Source of the DNA: Lytechinus variegatus
Taxonomy: Eukaryota; Echinodermata; Echinoidea; Temnopleuroida; Toxopneustidae
Reading direction: 5' to 3'
NCBI RefSeq assembly: GCF_018143015.1
Contig: NC_054743.1
Span: 31,397,934 to 31,461,933, forward strand
Length of the DNA: 64,000 bases
Positions 46,801-56,300 of this stretch are shown here, piece by piece. Every line of letters starts with the position of its first letter. Positions within the stretch are counted from its first letter, which is position 1. The notes below the pieces were generated by a model that was not told the origin of the DNA, made no database searches, and worked only from the letters and a program-made list of their open reading frames with translations. Both the position numbers and the translations under genes were made by a program.

Positions 46801-47945
46801 AAAGCATGTGGGTCGATATTCCCTGCTAATTCGTCCACTGCCAACTTGTCCACTCACCACATGGTCTACCTTCATTTAGTCTAATGCCATTCCGTCCATC
46901 AAAATATCATCTAAAAACCACTTAGTCCAATAACCATTTGGTCCTATCATCACTTTCGTCTCAAAACCAATTGGTCTAATATTTGTTTTATTTTCATTCA
47001 TTTTTCCAATTAACACTTAGTCTAATTAGACCAAATGGTATATAGGCCTATACTAAATAGCTATTGGACCATCTGGTGAGTGGACAAAATGACAATTAGA
47101 CCATGGGGATATTTGGATGAACTGATGGTAGACCAAATGATAGTAGATGAGTTGGCATTGGACCAAATAAAAATAAACCTGTGGGTCGACCTCTATTTCC
47201 TAAAACAAACTAGATAGGGCCACAAGTAAGAATTGAAAAATTAAAGAAAATATTTACGGTAATTGAATGAAGAATGATGAGCAGGGGGAAGAATAAGGAA
47301 TAATCAGTAGAACTATAAAGGGGATGAAAGGAAAACTGTAGGGAGGTTTCTAAGGTGGGCGCATCGTGGTCTAGTGGTTCTGGCTCTCGCCTTTCAAACA
47401 GAGGGTCATGGGTTCGAATCCTAGCCATGGTGTGTTTTCCTTCAGCAAGAAATTTACCCACACTGCTGCACTGAGTGCACTCGACCCAGGTGAGGTGAAT
47501 GGGTACCCGGCAAGATTGATTCCTTTACTGCACAAGCGCTGAAAAGCAGCTCGAGCTAAGGCCGGGGTAATAATAATAACAACGCACCTCGGAATTGATT
47601 GTTTCTAGATAGATGGCGCTATACAAATGCCCATTATTATTAAGCTTTTTGAAAGAAAAGCCATGTGATGAATGCGTGGTGTTGAATACTGTTATAAAAG
47701 GGAAGGTTTAAATCAGTATGTACACTTAACTGCTATTTCTTTTCTATTTCTCTCTGTCAATAATTTGTGTTGGAAGGTAATACATGTATATCTTTACGTG
47801 TGTTTGCTCTTCATAGGCCGCCCTGATCATGCAAGTGTTACAGCTTTCACCTGAGCAGATCAACCTTCTTCCGGCAGAGCAGAGGGCTAGTATCATGGTA
47901 CTCAAAGAACAGATCTCGCGTAGCCAGGGAGGGTTGCCTTCTTAG
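28868..47945 (+). CDS. CSTF2: CSTF2 (CstF-64), cleavage stimulation factor subunit 2 (nine exons)
   Basis: CstF-64 binds the GU-rich element downstream of poly(A) sites and drives nuclear mRNA 3'-end cleavage with CSTF1, CSTF3 and symplekin. Exons read: 28868-28904, 37506-37754, 38657-38688, 39471-39578, 40147-40266, 40978-42022, 44008-44264, 45712-45780 and 47817-47945, giving 681 residues against 577 in human. The RRM spans residues 11-90, with RNP2 VGNIPY (its first Val codon split across intron 1) and RNP1 KGYGFCEY. The hinge (about 105-185) carries [15 protein letters not shown] and [20 protein letters not shown]. Exon 6 is a Gly/Met/Pro-rich repeat region, and exon 7 has [10 protein letters not shown]. 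The C-terminal three-helix domain (about 640-678, [17 protein letters not shown]) matches the Pcf11-binding domain. All nine exons join in phase at GT/AG sites. Intron 1 is 8.6 kb and holds a retroelement. Confidence 0.95.
29239..29543. mobile_element. MITE family J with ~60-bp inverted ends
   Basis: GCCGATTGCACGAAAGGGTC at the left and its inverse at the right. Pairing continues inward through the AAGGACC and GTCGCCCATCTTTTATGATA blocks. The interior is AT-rich. Located in CSTF2 intron 1. Confidence 0.8.
29667..29846. repeat. Short inverted-repeat element
   Basis: TAGCTATCGTGACACACA on the left and TGTGTCACGATAGACA on the right are imperfect inverses, with a second inner pair (GGAACCTCAAAAAA and TTTTTTGAGGTTCC). 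Probably a small decayed MITE. Confidence 0.5.
30601..31458 (-). repeat. 3' LTR of the Ty3/Gypsy element
   Basis: 858 bp, matching 35221-36078 at all but one position noticed. In minus orientation it starts TGTAGTGACTTGAC. Open frames inside it are carried identically by both LTRs and have no recognisable domain. Confidence 0.92.
31459..31474 (-). other. Polypurine tract of the Ty3/Gypsy element
   Basis: In minus orientation a purine-rich CTAGGGGGGAGCTAC directly abuts the 3' LTR, the expected place and composition for plus-strand DNA priming. Confidence 0.7.
35202..35219 (-). other. Primer binding site (tRNA-Trp type)
   Basis: In minus orientation TGGTGACCCCGACGTGAT lies one base inside the 5' LTR. 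It is complementary to the remembered 3' end of tRNA-Trp (ATCACGTCGGGGTCACCA). A tRNA-Trp primer is a known trait of CsRn1-type Ty3/Gypsy elements. Confidence 0.8.
35221..36078 (-). repeat. 5' LTR of the Ty3/Gypsy element
   Basis: 858 bp, direct repeat of 30601-31458. It would carry the element's promoter. It is followed on the window's plus side by ATGT, the target duplication shared with the far flank. Confidence 0.92.
36743..37327. mobile_element. MITE family A, copy 3
   Basis: Complete, bounded by TTAAAGGTCAAGTCCACCC and GGACTTGTCCTTTAA, with long pairing arms and the shared centre ('tgacgtcatcagtcacctca'). It ends about 180 bp before CSTF2 exon 2. Confidence 0.82.
37852..38252. mobile_element. 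MITE family I, copy 1
   Basis: A palindromic element built from phrases such as AATTCGTCCA, CCATTTCGTCTAAT and TACCATGTGGTCTAATTGG, returning inverted in the second half (ACCATGTGGTGAGTGGACGA). It includes a T-rich run at 37887-37924. Located in CSTF2 intron 2. Confidence 0.65.
38706..38869. mobile_element. MITE family D, copy 2
   Basis: A 164-bp near-palindrome: GGGGCCCGTTTCTTCAAGAG at the left, GCAACTCTTTATAAAACGGG at the right, with GTTGTAACTTTGCCAT and its inverse inside. It starts only 17 bp after the donor of CSTF2 exon 3. Confidence 0.8.
40405..40452. mobile_element. MITE family C, fragment (copy 3)
   Basis: Only the right end remains: GATCTGACAACTTTTTGGAC followed by AATGTTAATGAAAGGCTCCC. 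In CSTF2 intron 5. Confidence 0.55.
41290..41835 (+). repeat. In-frame decapeptide repeat array in CSTF2 exon 6
   Basis: About 18 tandem 30-bp units encoding [10 protein letters not shown] with minor variants ([22 protein letters not shown]). One unit is a residue short. Codon-level differences between units show that the array is not freshly amplified. Vertebrate CSTF2 has a MEAR(A/G) pentapeptide array at a comparable place. Confidence 0.9.
42028..42719. mobile_element. TTAA-flanked MITE next to the CSTF2 exon 6 donor
   Basis: TTAAAGGTCCTGTGACACC at the left and CATGGGACCTTTAA at the right are inverses. The interior has no coding capacity. The left TTAA begins six bases into the intron, immediately after GTAAG. 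Confidence 0.7.
42719..43494. mobile_element. Possible MITE family L with G/C-run ends
   Basis: The left end ACCCTAAATCTCCCGGGG and the right end CCCTGGGAGAATTAGGTTT are imperfect inverses. Just inside are G and C runs with GGCATTATGCCCCCCC. It abuts the preceding TTAA element. The interior includes AT-rich DNA and no supported gene. Confidence 0.5.
44866..45620. mobile_element. hAT-like non-autonomous element in CSTF2 intron 7
   Basis: The ends CAGGCCTGTGA and TCACAGGCCTG are perfect inverses, flanked by ATGAAT on both sides (6 of a possible 8 bp). Inside is a GC-richer stretch with a 55-codon open frame (45404-45571) that I do not recognise. The left part has a repeated 'tccgctattt' phrase. 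Confidence 0.65.
45848..46371. mobile_element. MITE family K
   Basis: GGTGATTTCAAGT with GGTGTTGGTGTTG on the left and CAACACCAACACCAAACTTG with AAATCAACC on the right. A second left-type end starts near 46008, so two overlapping or nested copies are likely. CSTF2 intron 8. Confidence 0.55.
46825..47168. mobile_element. MITE family I, copy 2
   Basis: Starts CTAATTCGTCCACTGCCAAC and uses the same phrases as copy 1 (CACCACATGGTCTACC, AGTCCAATAACCATTTGGTC), with an inverted second half. CSTF2 intron 8. Confidence 0.65.
47354..47641 (+). repeat. Full-length tRNA-derived SINE
   Basis: Head with A box (TGGTCTAGTGGTTCTGG) and B box (GGGTTCGAATCC), body with CTGCACTGAGTGCACTCGAC, GGTACCCGGCAAG and CTCGAGCTAAGGCCGGGGTA, and tail TAGATGGCGCTATACAAATG followed by an ATT repeat. 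It ends about 175 bp before CSTF2 exon 9. Confidence 0.8.
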
Positions 47946-48655
47946 ACCAGACGAACCCACATTCTTCATCATGATGGCATCGCCAGGATTTCATCGTGCG
48001 GGGGGGGAGCAAATCTTCAACAGCAACCACTTTATGGGCAACCATTTGATTTCCTAATGGTAGATGCTTTATTTGTTGAATTCGTTCCATGTTTTCAACT
48101 AAGTTACTTGATGATAATCCTACATTGTGGATTTGATGTCAATAACATCTAGGTTGAATGTAAGTTACATGTAGTATTCCCATGCTGTTATCAGTACCTT
48201 GTTTGATCCATTTGAAATTGTCTACATTGTGCTTTATGTTTAAGGTACATGTATGGTACATCAGGGCTCGACATAAGCAGTGGCCCGGGCAACCAAAAAT
48301 ATGAGTAGGGCCACCAAAATTCTGTAAATGCCAAGACTTGGTTGCCCTGTTGGTCTACCAAAGATTTGATAAATTGTAATGTTTTCTATTGTCTTAGGGC
48401 CACTAAAATTGCTTTGCAGGCTACCAAAAATATGAAATTGATGAGTTTGGTGGACCGATCGGACCACCAAGTAAAAAAGTTAGTGTGGATCCTTGGGTAC
48501 ATATTACATATTGTCCGTTGGAAAAACCCTAATGGTTATTGGGACCAGCAACACCTTTCTGTATATTTCAATAATAATTTCATGGATATTTGTTAGATCA
48601 TACTCAGATGACTCATGGTATTGCATAGGTTAAGCGCACTGTGTGCTTGTTCCAT

Positions 48656-49268
48656 TGTAAGGACAAGTCCACCCCAGTAAATGATTGGTTTTAATAAAAA
48701 GTGAAAAAAACAGCAAGCATAACACTGAAAATTTCATCAAAATTGGGTTTAAAATATAAAGAAAGTTATTAATTTTTTAAGTTTCGCTTAATTTAACAAA
48801 ACAGTGATATGCCCATACTGGTCTGTATGCCAAGGAGGGGACTGATGACGTCATCCACTCTCTATTTCTTTTGTATTTCATGGTATGAAATATGACATAT
48901 TCAATATTTTAATTTTCTCCTCATTGCCATGTGAAACAAAGTTTAATTCCTCTTTGAACATTGGGTGTTACCATTGTTTTTCCTTTTCATGGTTCACTCA
49001 ATTTGATCCGTATTGTCCAATCAGTAAAAATTTAAATATTGTATAATTCAAACAATGAAAAACAAGAGAAATTGTGAGTGAGGAACATCACCGACTCTCA
49101 TTTTCACATCACTGAGTTGTGCATATAACCGTTTTGTGGAAAATAAACAAAATTTCAAAATATCATAACTTTCTTATTTTACATCCGATTTTGACGAAAG
49201 TCTCAGCGTCATACTTGTTCGATTTTTCTATTTAAATCAGCATTTTCTGGGGTTGACTTTATCTTTAA
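48656..49268. mobile_element. MITE family A, copy 4
   Basis: Starts GTAAGGACAAGTCCACCCC and ends with a worn inverse near GTTGACTTTATCTTTAA. It retains the shared centre ('gatgacgtcatccactc') and the long arms. More diverged than copies 2, 3 and 6. Confidence 0.75.
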
Positions 49269-50542
49269 GCATAACTGACTCACACTCGATTCTCAACTGT
49301 GAGAAAAATCACTCCCTAGATATGATCCAGTTCCACAGCAATTCTGTCAAAAAATGGCTATTTGAAATTTATTATATGGTGTCCTGGATAAAGATAATTA
49401 TCAGTTACCATGTCTTTTGTTTGAGAGTTTATGATTGAAATGAAATGAGATTGAATTGAATACTTGAGGCATTTTGGTGGATAGGATGTAAATTTAAAAA
49501 AAAAGGGAAGCTGACCAAGAGATAACTTAGGGTAATAGAGTTTGGATAAAAGATATCTGGATAAGCATGTTTATATCAATTAAGAGCACCTTTATACAAA
49601 GCTTAGCAGTCAATCACAGAGCAAATTTAGTTTCATTTCTTGGAATTAAAAAAAAATAAGATCAGACATTAGACTGCTTGAGTCTTGAAATAAGTTAATC
49701 TGAATTTGCATTTCTTTTGTCTTGATTTCATTTTATTTTTTCGTTGTGGGATATCTGAAATTACCCTTCCTGAATACTTTTCTTTCTTTTTTTTTTCTTC
49801 TTCTATGTATATTGATATCATCATCACCTAAATATTTCATTAATAATTGTATGATTTGTCATAAATTTTGACATCTTGTATTGCGAAACAGAAAGAGCTT
49901 TCAAACTGTTCATCTCTCACTGTATTGACAATAAATCCTATCAGAGAAGTCAATTTAATGTGTAGGCATGTGGCGACTGACAATTTTCCTTGCTCTTTTT
50001 ATAGGCTAAGAATCCCAGGTTAGTGACTGTAACTGGTAATACTCTGGTAATGACGACTTTCGTTGTGTACAGCTTTCATAAAATGGTCACCTACTGACTT
50101 TTTTTGTTGTTTTTATGTCACTTTGCAGTTATCGATATGGTTTATCCTACATCTATAAGAGTAGGATATGAAGTGAAGTGTACATTATCATTCACATAGC
50201 CACTCCTAGAAAAAAAATAATCAGTGATTTTTCTCCCTTATTTTTTTTTGTCTTCAAACCACATGAAATTTATTGTACTTGTACTAAGACTAGTTCGTAA
50301 TGTGTATTTCACTTTTCTTCGATCAAGAGTTATCATTTTTTGTGAACCTTCGGTCAGTTGGATTTAATGTCATTCCATTCATTTTATTTCTGTAATAAAT
50401 GCATCATATTTTCTTCTCTACATTGAACAGCTTTCTGTAACTGGTCTCTGTTTACCTGCTTCCTGCTAGAAAGTCTTTAGTACTACACTAATTACCAATA
50501 AATAAGTTAACTGAGTGTTAACCTTCAGTCACCATCATTGAT

Positions 50543-50955
50543 AGGTCAAGTCCAGCCCTCCCAACTAAAAGTTAAGTTTAATTAATAGAAAAAAAATAAT
50601 TATAACACTGAAATTTACAAATCTTTTGAAAATTGGGGGTGTTTCACAAAGATTTAAGTATGAATTGAGAGTCGGACTTAAATGCTGATTTGTACATGTG
50701 AAACACGCAATCTTATTGATCATTACTCAGAGGTGCGCGTCCGCTTAGTATGATCTGGCAATGCGGTGATGTCTTCTATTAAGCATGCTGCTAGGCATTT
50801 ACCGTAAGTGCGACTCTTTAAGTCATACTTATATCTTTGTGAAACACCCTCCAGATGTGAAATAAGAAAGTTATAACTTTACACATCCAATTTTCATCCT
50901 ATTTTGATGAAATTTTCAGTACTCTATACTGAGTGGGAAACCTTTTGAATGACTG
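50543..50955. mobile_element. MITE family A, copy 5 (worn), interrupted by MITE family G
   Basis: Left-arm phrases of family A (GGTCAAGTCC, 'ataacactgaaa', 'gaaaattg') are followed by an insertion. Family A then resumes ('gatgtgaaataagaaagtta', 'gatgaaattttcagtactc'). Much of the copy is missing. Confidence 0.55.
50637..50852. mobile_element. MITE family G nested in family A copy 5
   Basis: A 216-bp element: GGGGTGTTTCACAAAGATTT at the left and the inverse ATATCTTTGTGAAACACCC at the right. Inner pair 'aagtatgaattgagagtcg' / 'cgactctttaagtcatactt'. Confidence 0.78.
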
Positions 50956-51556
50956 ATTAAAACTGTCAATTCTGCATTAGTGAACAAACAAAGTAAAAAC
51001 AGTCCTGAAATAAAAATATGTTGATAAGACCGTCTTAAATCATTTTCCATTATGTTTTCACCTGTATAAATGAATTTAGCCAATTCATTAGTTCCAGTTG
51101 ATTCAACTTCTACAAAGCAAACTATAATAAATATTCACAGAGATAAAAGCGAGAAGACTGAGAAAGAGGAAAAAGAGTGGGGAAAGGATCAAGAGGCATT
51201 TGGGATGACTGCTTAAATGGAAGACTGATACAAGCTTCTAAGAGTCAAGTATATGACGAGGAAAAAAGATCAGTAGATATCTCAAATTTATTTCAGATGC
51301 AATAATTTTACGAAAATAATAATAAATATATCAACTCATCACAATTGAATCATACAGCCTTAAAATCTGGGCTCCATTAAAAAATTGCTCTGATAGCAAG
51401 TCTGGCTGGAATGCCAACTTCATAACAGTGAAAATTATGCTTTATGATTGGCTCTTCCAATGAAAGGTGATATTCCAAGAGGGGTTGCTATCATAGCAGC
51501 TTTAAATAAAATGAGGCCCAGACCTACTGATCTAAAGATTGCTGATTAGTTTTTAT

Positions 51557-52416
51557 CGTCTCACCTGCATAGCAGAGTGAGACTATAGGCGCCAACATCA
51601 AATCTTAACCTGAGGTTAAGTTTTTTAAATGACATCATAACTTAGAAAGTATATGGACCTAGTTCATGAAACTTGGCCATAAGGTTAATCAAGTATTACT
51701 GAACATCCTATTAGAGTTTCATGTCACATGACCAAGGTCAAAGGTCATTTAGGGTCAATGAACTTAGGCCATGTTGGGGGAATCAACATCAAAATCTTAA
51801 CCTGAGGTTAAGTTTTTGAAATGTCATCATAACTTAGAAAGTATATGGACCTAGTTCATGAAACTTGGCCATAAGGTTAATCAAGTATCACTGAACATCC
51901 TGTGCAAGTTTCAGGTCACATGATCAAGGTCAAAGGTCATTTAGGGTCAATGAACTTTGGCCGAATTGGGGTATTTGTTGAATTACCATCATAACTTTGA
52001 AAGTGTGTTGGTCTAGTTCATAAAACTTGGACATAAGAGTAATCAAGTATCACTGAACATCCTGTGCGCATTTTAGGTCACATGACCAGGGTCAAAGGTC
52101 AATGAACTTTGGCCATAATTGGGGTATCTGTTGAACTACTATCATAACTTTGCAAGTTTATTGATCTGACTTTTGAAACTTGGACCTAAGAGTAATCAAG
52201 TATCACTGAATATCTTGTGCAAGTTTCAGGTCACATGATCAAGGTCAAAGGTCATGTGAGATCAATGAACTTTGGCTGCATTGGGGGTATTTGTTGAATT
52301 ACCATCCTATCTCTGTAAGTGTATTGGTCTAATTCATAAAACATGGAAATAAGAATAACCAAGTATCACTGAACATCTTGTGCGAGTTATAGTAGTTTTC
52401 AAAGTCAGGTGAGACG
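51557..52416. repeat. Tandem array of ~150-190 bp units between short inverted ends
   Basis: The outer ends CGTCTCACCTG (51557-51567) and CAGGTGAGACG (52406-52416) are perfect inverses. Between them four to five diverged units repeat the phrases CATCATAACTT, GACCTAGTTCATGAAACTTG, AATCAAGTATCACTGAACAT and AGGTCACATGA, then CAAGGTCAAAGGTCA. A non-autonomous transposon with an amplified core is likely. Four DR1-like motifs lie at 51735-51747, 51927-51939, 52089-52101 and 52242-52254. Confidence 0.75.
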
Positions 52417-52824
52417 GCCAGAGGCATTCCACTCTTGTTTGCATACAAACGCTTAAATGACCATTTTACAGATTTTGAATTTTTGGATTTTGTTCACACT
52501 CCACTTGAGACTGACCGCTACCAGAACTGACATTTCTGCTAAAGATGAGTTGTTCTGCAGTTTTTTTGACAATATTCTTCAAAACTGTGAGTTCTTGAAA
52601 ATACAAATTATGTCTCTTTCATTGGCTAATGCATTGAGTATCAAGATAACAATTTGCCACAGCTCAAGAGTGCTTCACCATCAGCCAATGACAATTCTGC
52701 AATCTTCAAGGTTGGGGCTGTGTACTTGGCAATCATGGTACTCAGTGTCCAAGTTGACAGACTAGTTAATAACCACCAGCAGATGACATCTGTACATATA
52801 TTGCATCTCATCTGAATTCATCAA

Positions 52825-53080
52825 GGCCCTGTCTTACAAAGAGTTGCAATTGATCTGATCAATCGCAACTATGGGCGGCCAACAACGTCAACATCTATTT
52901 TGCATGTTTGTTCAAAATATTTTCTAGCTATGATGTATTCATCGTTTCCTTGAAAATTCACTGTGTTTCTCTTTGGTTACAAAAGACATTGTGAAAATTT
53001 CCTGTAGAAAAAATTATGACATGGTGGATTTCCATAGAATTACGATTAATTGGATCAATCGTAACTCGTAAGGCGGGCCC
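52825..53080. mobile_element. MITE family B, copy 6
   Basis: GGCCCTGTCTTACAAAGAG at the left and AAGGCGGGCCC at the right, with both GATC-centred palindromes and the interior intact. It lies directly downstream of the duplicated end of the JmjC gene. Confidence 0.75.
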
Positions 53081-53084
53081 TGAT

Positions 53085-53330
53085 TTCCGCCAAAGTGGAC
53101 CCCTGACTTTCATCACTGGCAGGTGTTTACTAGTCCTAGGTGAGCCTTCAGGGGGTAGAGTCCATAGAGAGAGTTCTAGGACCAGACAGTACTAATATTG
53201 CCTCTCTTAATTCGTCAATAATCTTTCATTTCCGCCAGAGTAGACCCCTGATTTTCATCACCGGCGGGTGCTTACTAGTCCTTACTGAACCTACAGGGAT
53301 AGAGTCCAAATTAAGGTGTTCCAGGACCAG
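53085..53330. repeat. Tandem duplication covering the end of the JmjC gene's last exon
   Basis: Copy 1 (about 53085-53190) and copy 2 (about 53230-53330) are offset by 145 bp. They share TTCCGCCA, GTAGACCCCTGA-type, TTTCATCAC, GGTGCTTACTAGTCC-type and TTCCAGGACCAG-type blocks at roughly 80% identity. Copy 2 encodes the last 30 or so residues and stop of the JmjC protein; copy 1 lies downstream of it. Confidence 0.75.
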
Positions 53331-56300
53331 TTTCACTAGTCTATCTTGCTGGTCCTGTGATGGTTTCTCATGCCATGTCTTGAGAAAGAAGCTCCTAAGG
53401 CTATCAGGGAGGTTCTCCAAGACTCGCTGGAAGGACTCAAACGGTCTGTTCTGCTCCACGATGTTGAGGAACCAGTGGGAGAAGGCCTGCCATCTCATGG
53501 GCTCCTGAAATCAGAAAATAAGAGGAAAAAGTCACAGAAACATTCAACACATTTCAATCTGTTTCTTCCCATTTTTATTCCATCAGCTGAAGTTGAGATG
53601 TGATCTTTATCATAGATTTAAATTCTTGTTAATAAGCACCATCATGAAAAGCTTATTGGTTGTCAAAAATGTGATTAGGTTCTTAGGAAATTCATCACAA
53701 TTTTGTTGAAAAGATTGGGAAAAGCTGGGGAATCTCATAAGCACAAGAGCACTAACGGGTCATAGGTCACGCATAAACGGCTATGTGATACTCTGAAATG
53801 CTTGATATATTTTGTGATATCAATACAAAGAGCTGACAAAATGGAGATGCAAGAAAAAAATAAGGGTTAGGAATGACATCCTTAATGACCCTTTTCCTGT
53901 GTGACCTAGGTTATTTTGAGGGAAGTACAATTATGCAATGGCAGTGTTTTTCTCTCATTGCATCTCAAGGAAATAATGTTTGCCTGATACACACTGATTC
54001 AAATTCCAGTTGCTAAGAAATCATGCTGGGAGCGGGCCTTTGCTCATGCAGGACCTAGCCTGTGGAATTCTCTCCCACACAGTTTGAAAACCCAGACTTC
54101 AGTGACCACCTTCAAGGGCAACCTGAAAACATACCTTTACAAAAGTGTTTTTTGATAGACATTGACTTATTGTTCAGACTATTTACATGTATACGTAAAT
54201 AGATTTTGTTCTGCTCTGAAGCGCCTTGAGCATCTAATCAAGATGGAAAGTTCGCTATATAAATCTTATGTATTATTATTATTATTATAGCTCAATCGCT
54301 AAAAATATCATGATAGGCGATATACCATCGACCCAATACTGTTTATTCACTAGAGTTAAACATTAACAATAACAATTTAATTTTCATATCTTGCAGTCCT
54401 AGCTTTCACATTCCCATGGATAGGGAAAAAATGAAATTGTATTATCTCACCATAATCTTTGTTAGGTAGATATTATCTCCAGCATCACCATAGAAGAAAT
54501 TGATAGAGATAGTCATTTCTAGAGAAGTCACTTGATGCCACCAGAAAGCAGGAATAAATAACCTGAGAAAAAGGAAAATAGTTTGCATTACTTGACAAAA
54601 TATGTACAAAAATACATAATTTTCCCAATATTTTTTTTCATAGGCGATTTTCTGACCTTTGACAGCTTGATAACTTTGGAAATGTAATTGGAATATAATG
54701 AATGTTGATTGCAGCAAGACCTATCATTTCATATATAGATAAAAATGTGCAATTGCAAAAATATATGATCATTATAAAGCTTTAGATTTCATTATTTCAC
54801 AAAGTTCAGTCAACAGAAATGTAGCAGATCTTATCTATGAAGATATAATCACAATTAACCTTGGTTTTACAGATTTTCTCATGAAATCAGTGATTCTTGC
54901 AACTGCTTTTATTTTTGTACCATCATGCCAAAACATCTATTCTCACAAAGCCATTGTCAATGGTTTGTAAATGTCTGCTTCCATATAATATGCTATTTGT
55001 CATATCGTACCATGTCTGTAAAGTGCTTAGAGACGTCGTTCCGATGTATTAAGCGCTATATAAATGCGGAATATTATTATTATTTTACATGAATATATTC
55101 ATGTAAAATATTCAACTGGGCGTTGTGGCGTGCGCCTGTAATCCAAGCTGTGGGAAAGTTACAAATTGATGCAGAGGTTCGAGGTTCGAACCCTGGTGAC
55201 GTCTTTCGGATGGTGACGTGAAAGGTCGGTCCCAGACGTAAATAATCATATCTGATTGATACACGTCTGACAAAACTAAAATACACACATTGGTGATGAT
55301 TCATAATGGTGCTGCTCATACTTCAAAAATTTACTTATCATGGCAATTGAAGTCGTGCATAACTTACAAACAGCTTCATAAAACCCCACCTGATATGGTA
55401 AAATTTGAAATGTACAAAATATTTGAAATCACACATATTAAACAATTATTGGAAATGAGGAGACTACTTACATTTCTCCAGCATTCAGAGTACACTGGTG
55501 ACACTGCACCCCTTTAAACTTGGGAAAAGCTTTTAGGTCCGGTGTATCGCAGTTGACCTGTGCCTGAATAGTACGACCTCTTGACCCCAGCGGGTTAGGG
55601 TACAAAGGTTGAATGTCACACCCATATAGCTTGACCCTCTTAGAACCATTCAAGATGACAAGAAGACCATCATCTGGATCAAAGTGACAAAATTCTGTAA
55701 TGAATAAAAAGGCAAAATCAAACAGTAATGAAATTTCAGTAAATTAACAAGAGTGCATTTGCCTGTAATGTACCAAAGCTGCAGACTGACACCTAGTTTG
55801 CAGGCAGAGACTCTGTAACTTTTATCATCAAGTGTGTCTTGACTAAAGACTAGCACATCAAAAAATTTCTGTTTTAATTTGGGCCTGAAATCCCCAAGTC
55901 ATTGTAAATGGAGTGAAGGTTTGCACAGCAGAGTAATGGGTACCAGCTGATGGAGCAGCATATTCTATGGAATGTGAAGAAAGTTAAAGAGAATTTACTG
56001 TTGTGGGAATGGCGAAAATACTGATTAGTTCTGAAGTTCTTTTTATTTTCATTTTGGACAAAGATTTTAGTAATAAGGATCCAATGTAAATGAGTGCTCT
56101 TCCACTGTAAAAACATTCGAACATGACAAACATCCACTTAAAATGTCTGAAACATTTGTGTGTTTTTTCATACATACATTTCTATGTGCAGGAGCAGAGT
56201 TGCCAACCTGAACACAAACATTTCAGTATTTTAAATGCTGAAAATCAGTATTTTGGTGAGGAAATCAGTATTTTCAAACAAATACCATTGCACAACACGT

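Larger units (their letters stand above)
47946..52824. other. Intergenic stretch between CSTF2 and the convergent JmjC gene
   Basis: Includes the CSTF2 3' UTR, whose end is not clear. It also holds a possible hAT-like fragment beginning CAGGGCTCGACATAAGC at 48262, MITE family A copy 4 (48656-49268), a further family A copy holding family G (50543-50955), and the tandem array at 51557-52416. I saw no gene. Confidence 0.55.

Noticed and set aside
47354-47430. Possible functional tRNA gene (also at 560-630, 7655-7745 and 23030-23100)
   Set aside because: A and B boxes are good, but acceptor stems do not pair and SINE bodies or tails follow, so these are SINE heads.
51557-52416. Tandem array as a CRISPR-like or coding repeat
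   Set aside because: Units are 150-190 bp, diverged along their whole length, with no conserved frame.
55112-55280. A genuine SRP RNA gene
   Set aside because: Only the Alu-domain-like head is present; no S domain follows, and a SINE-type body does.
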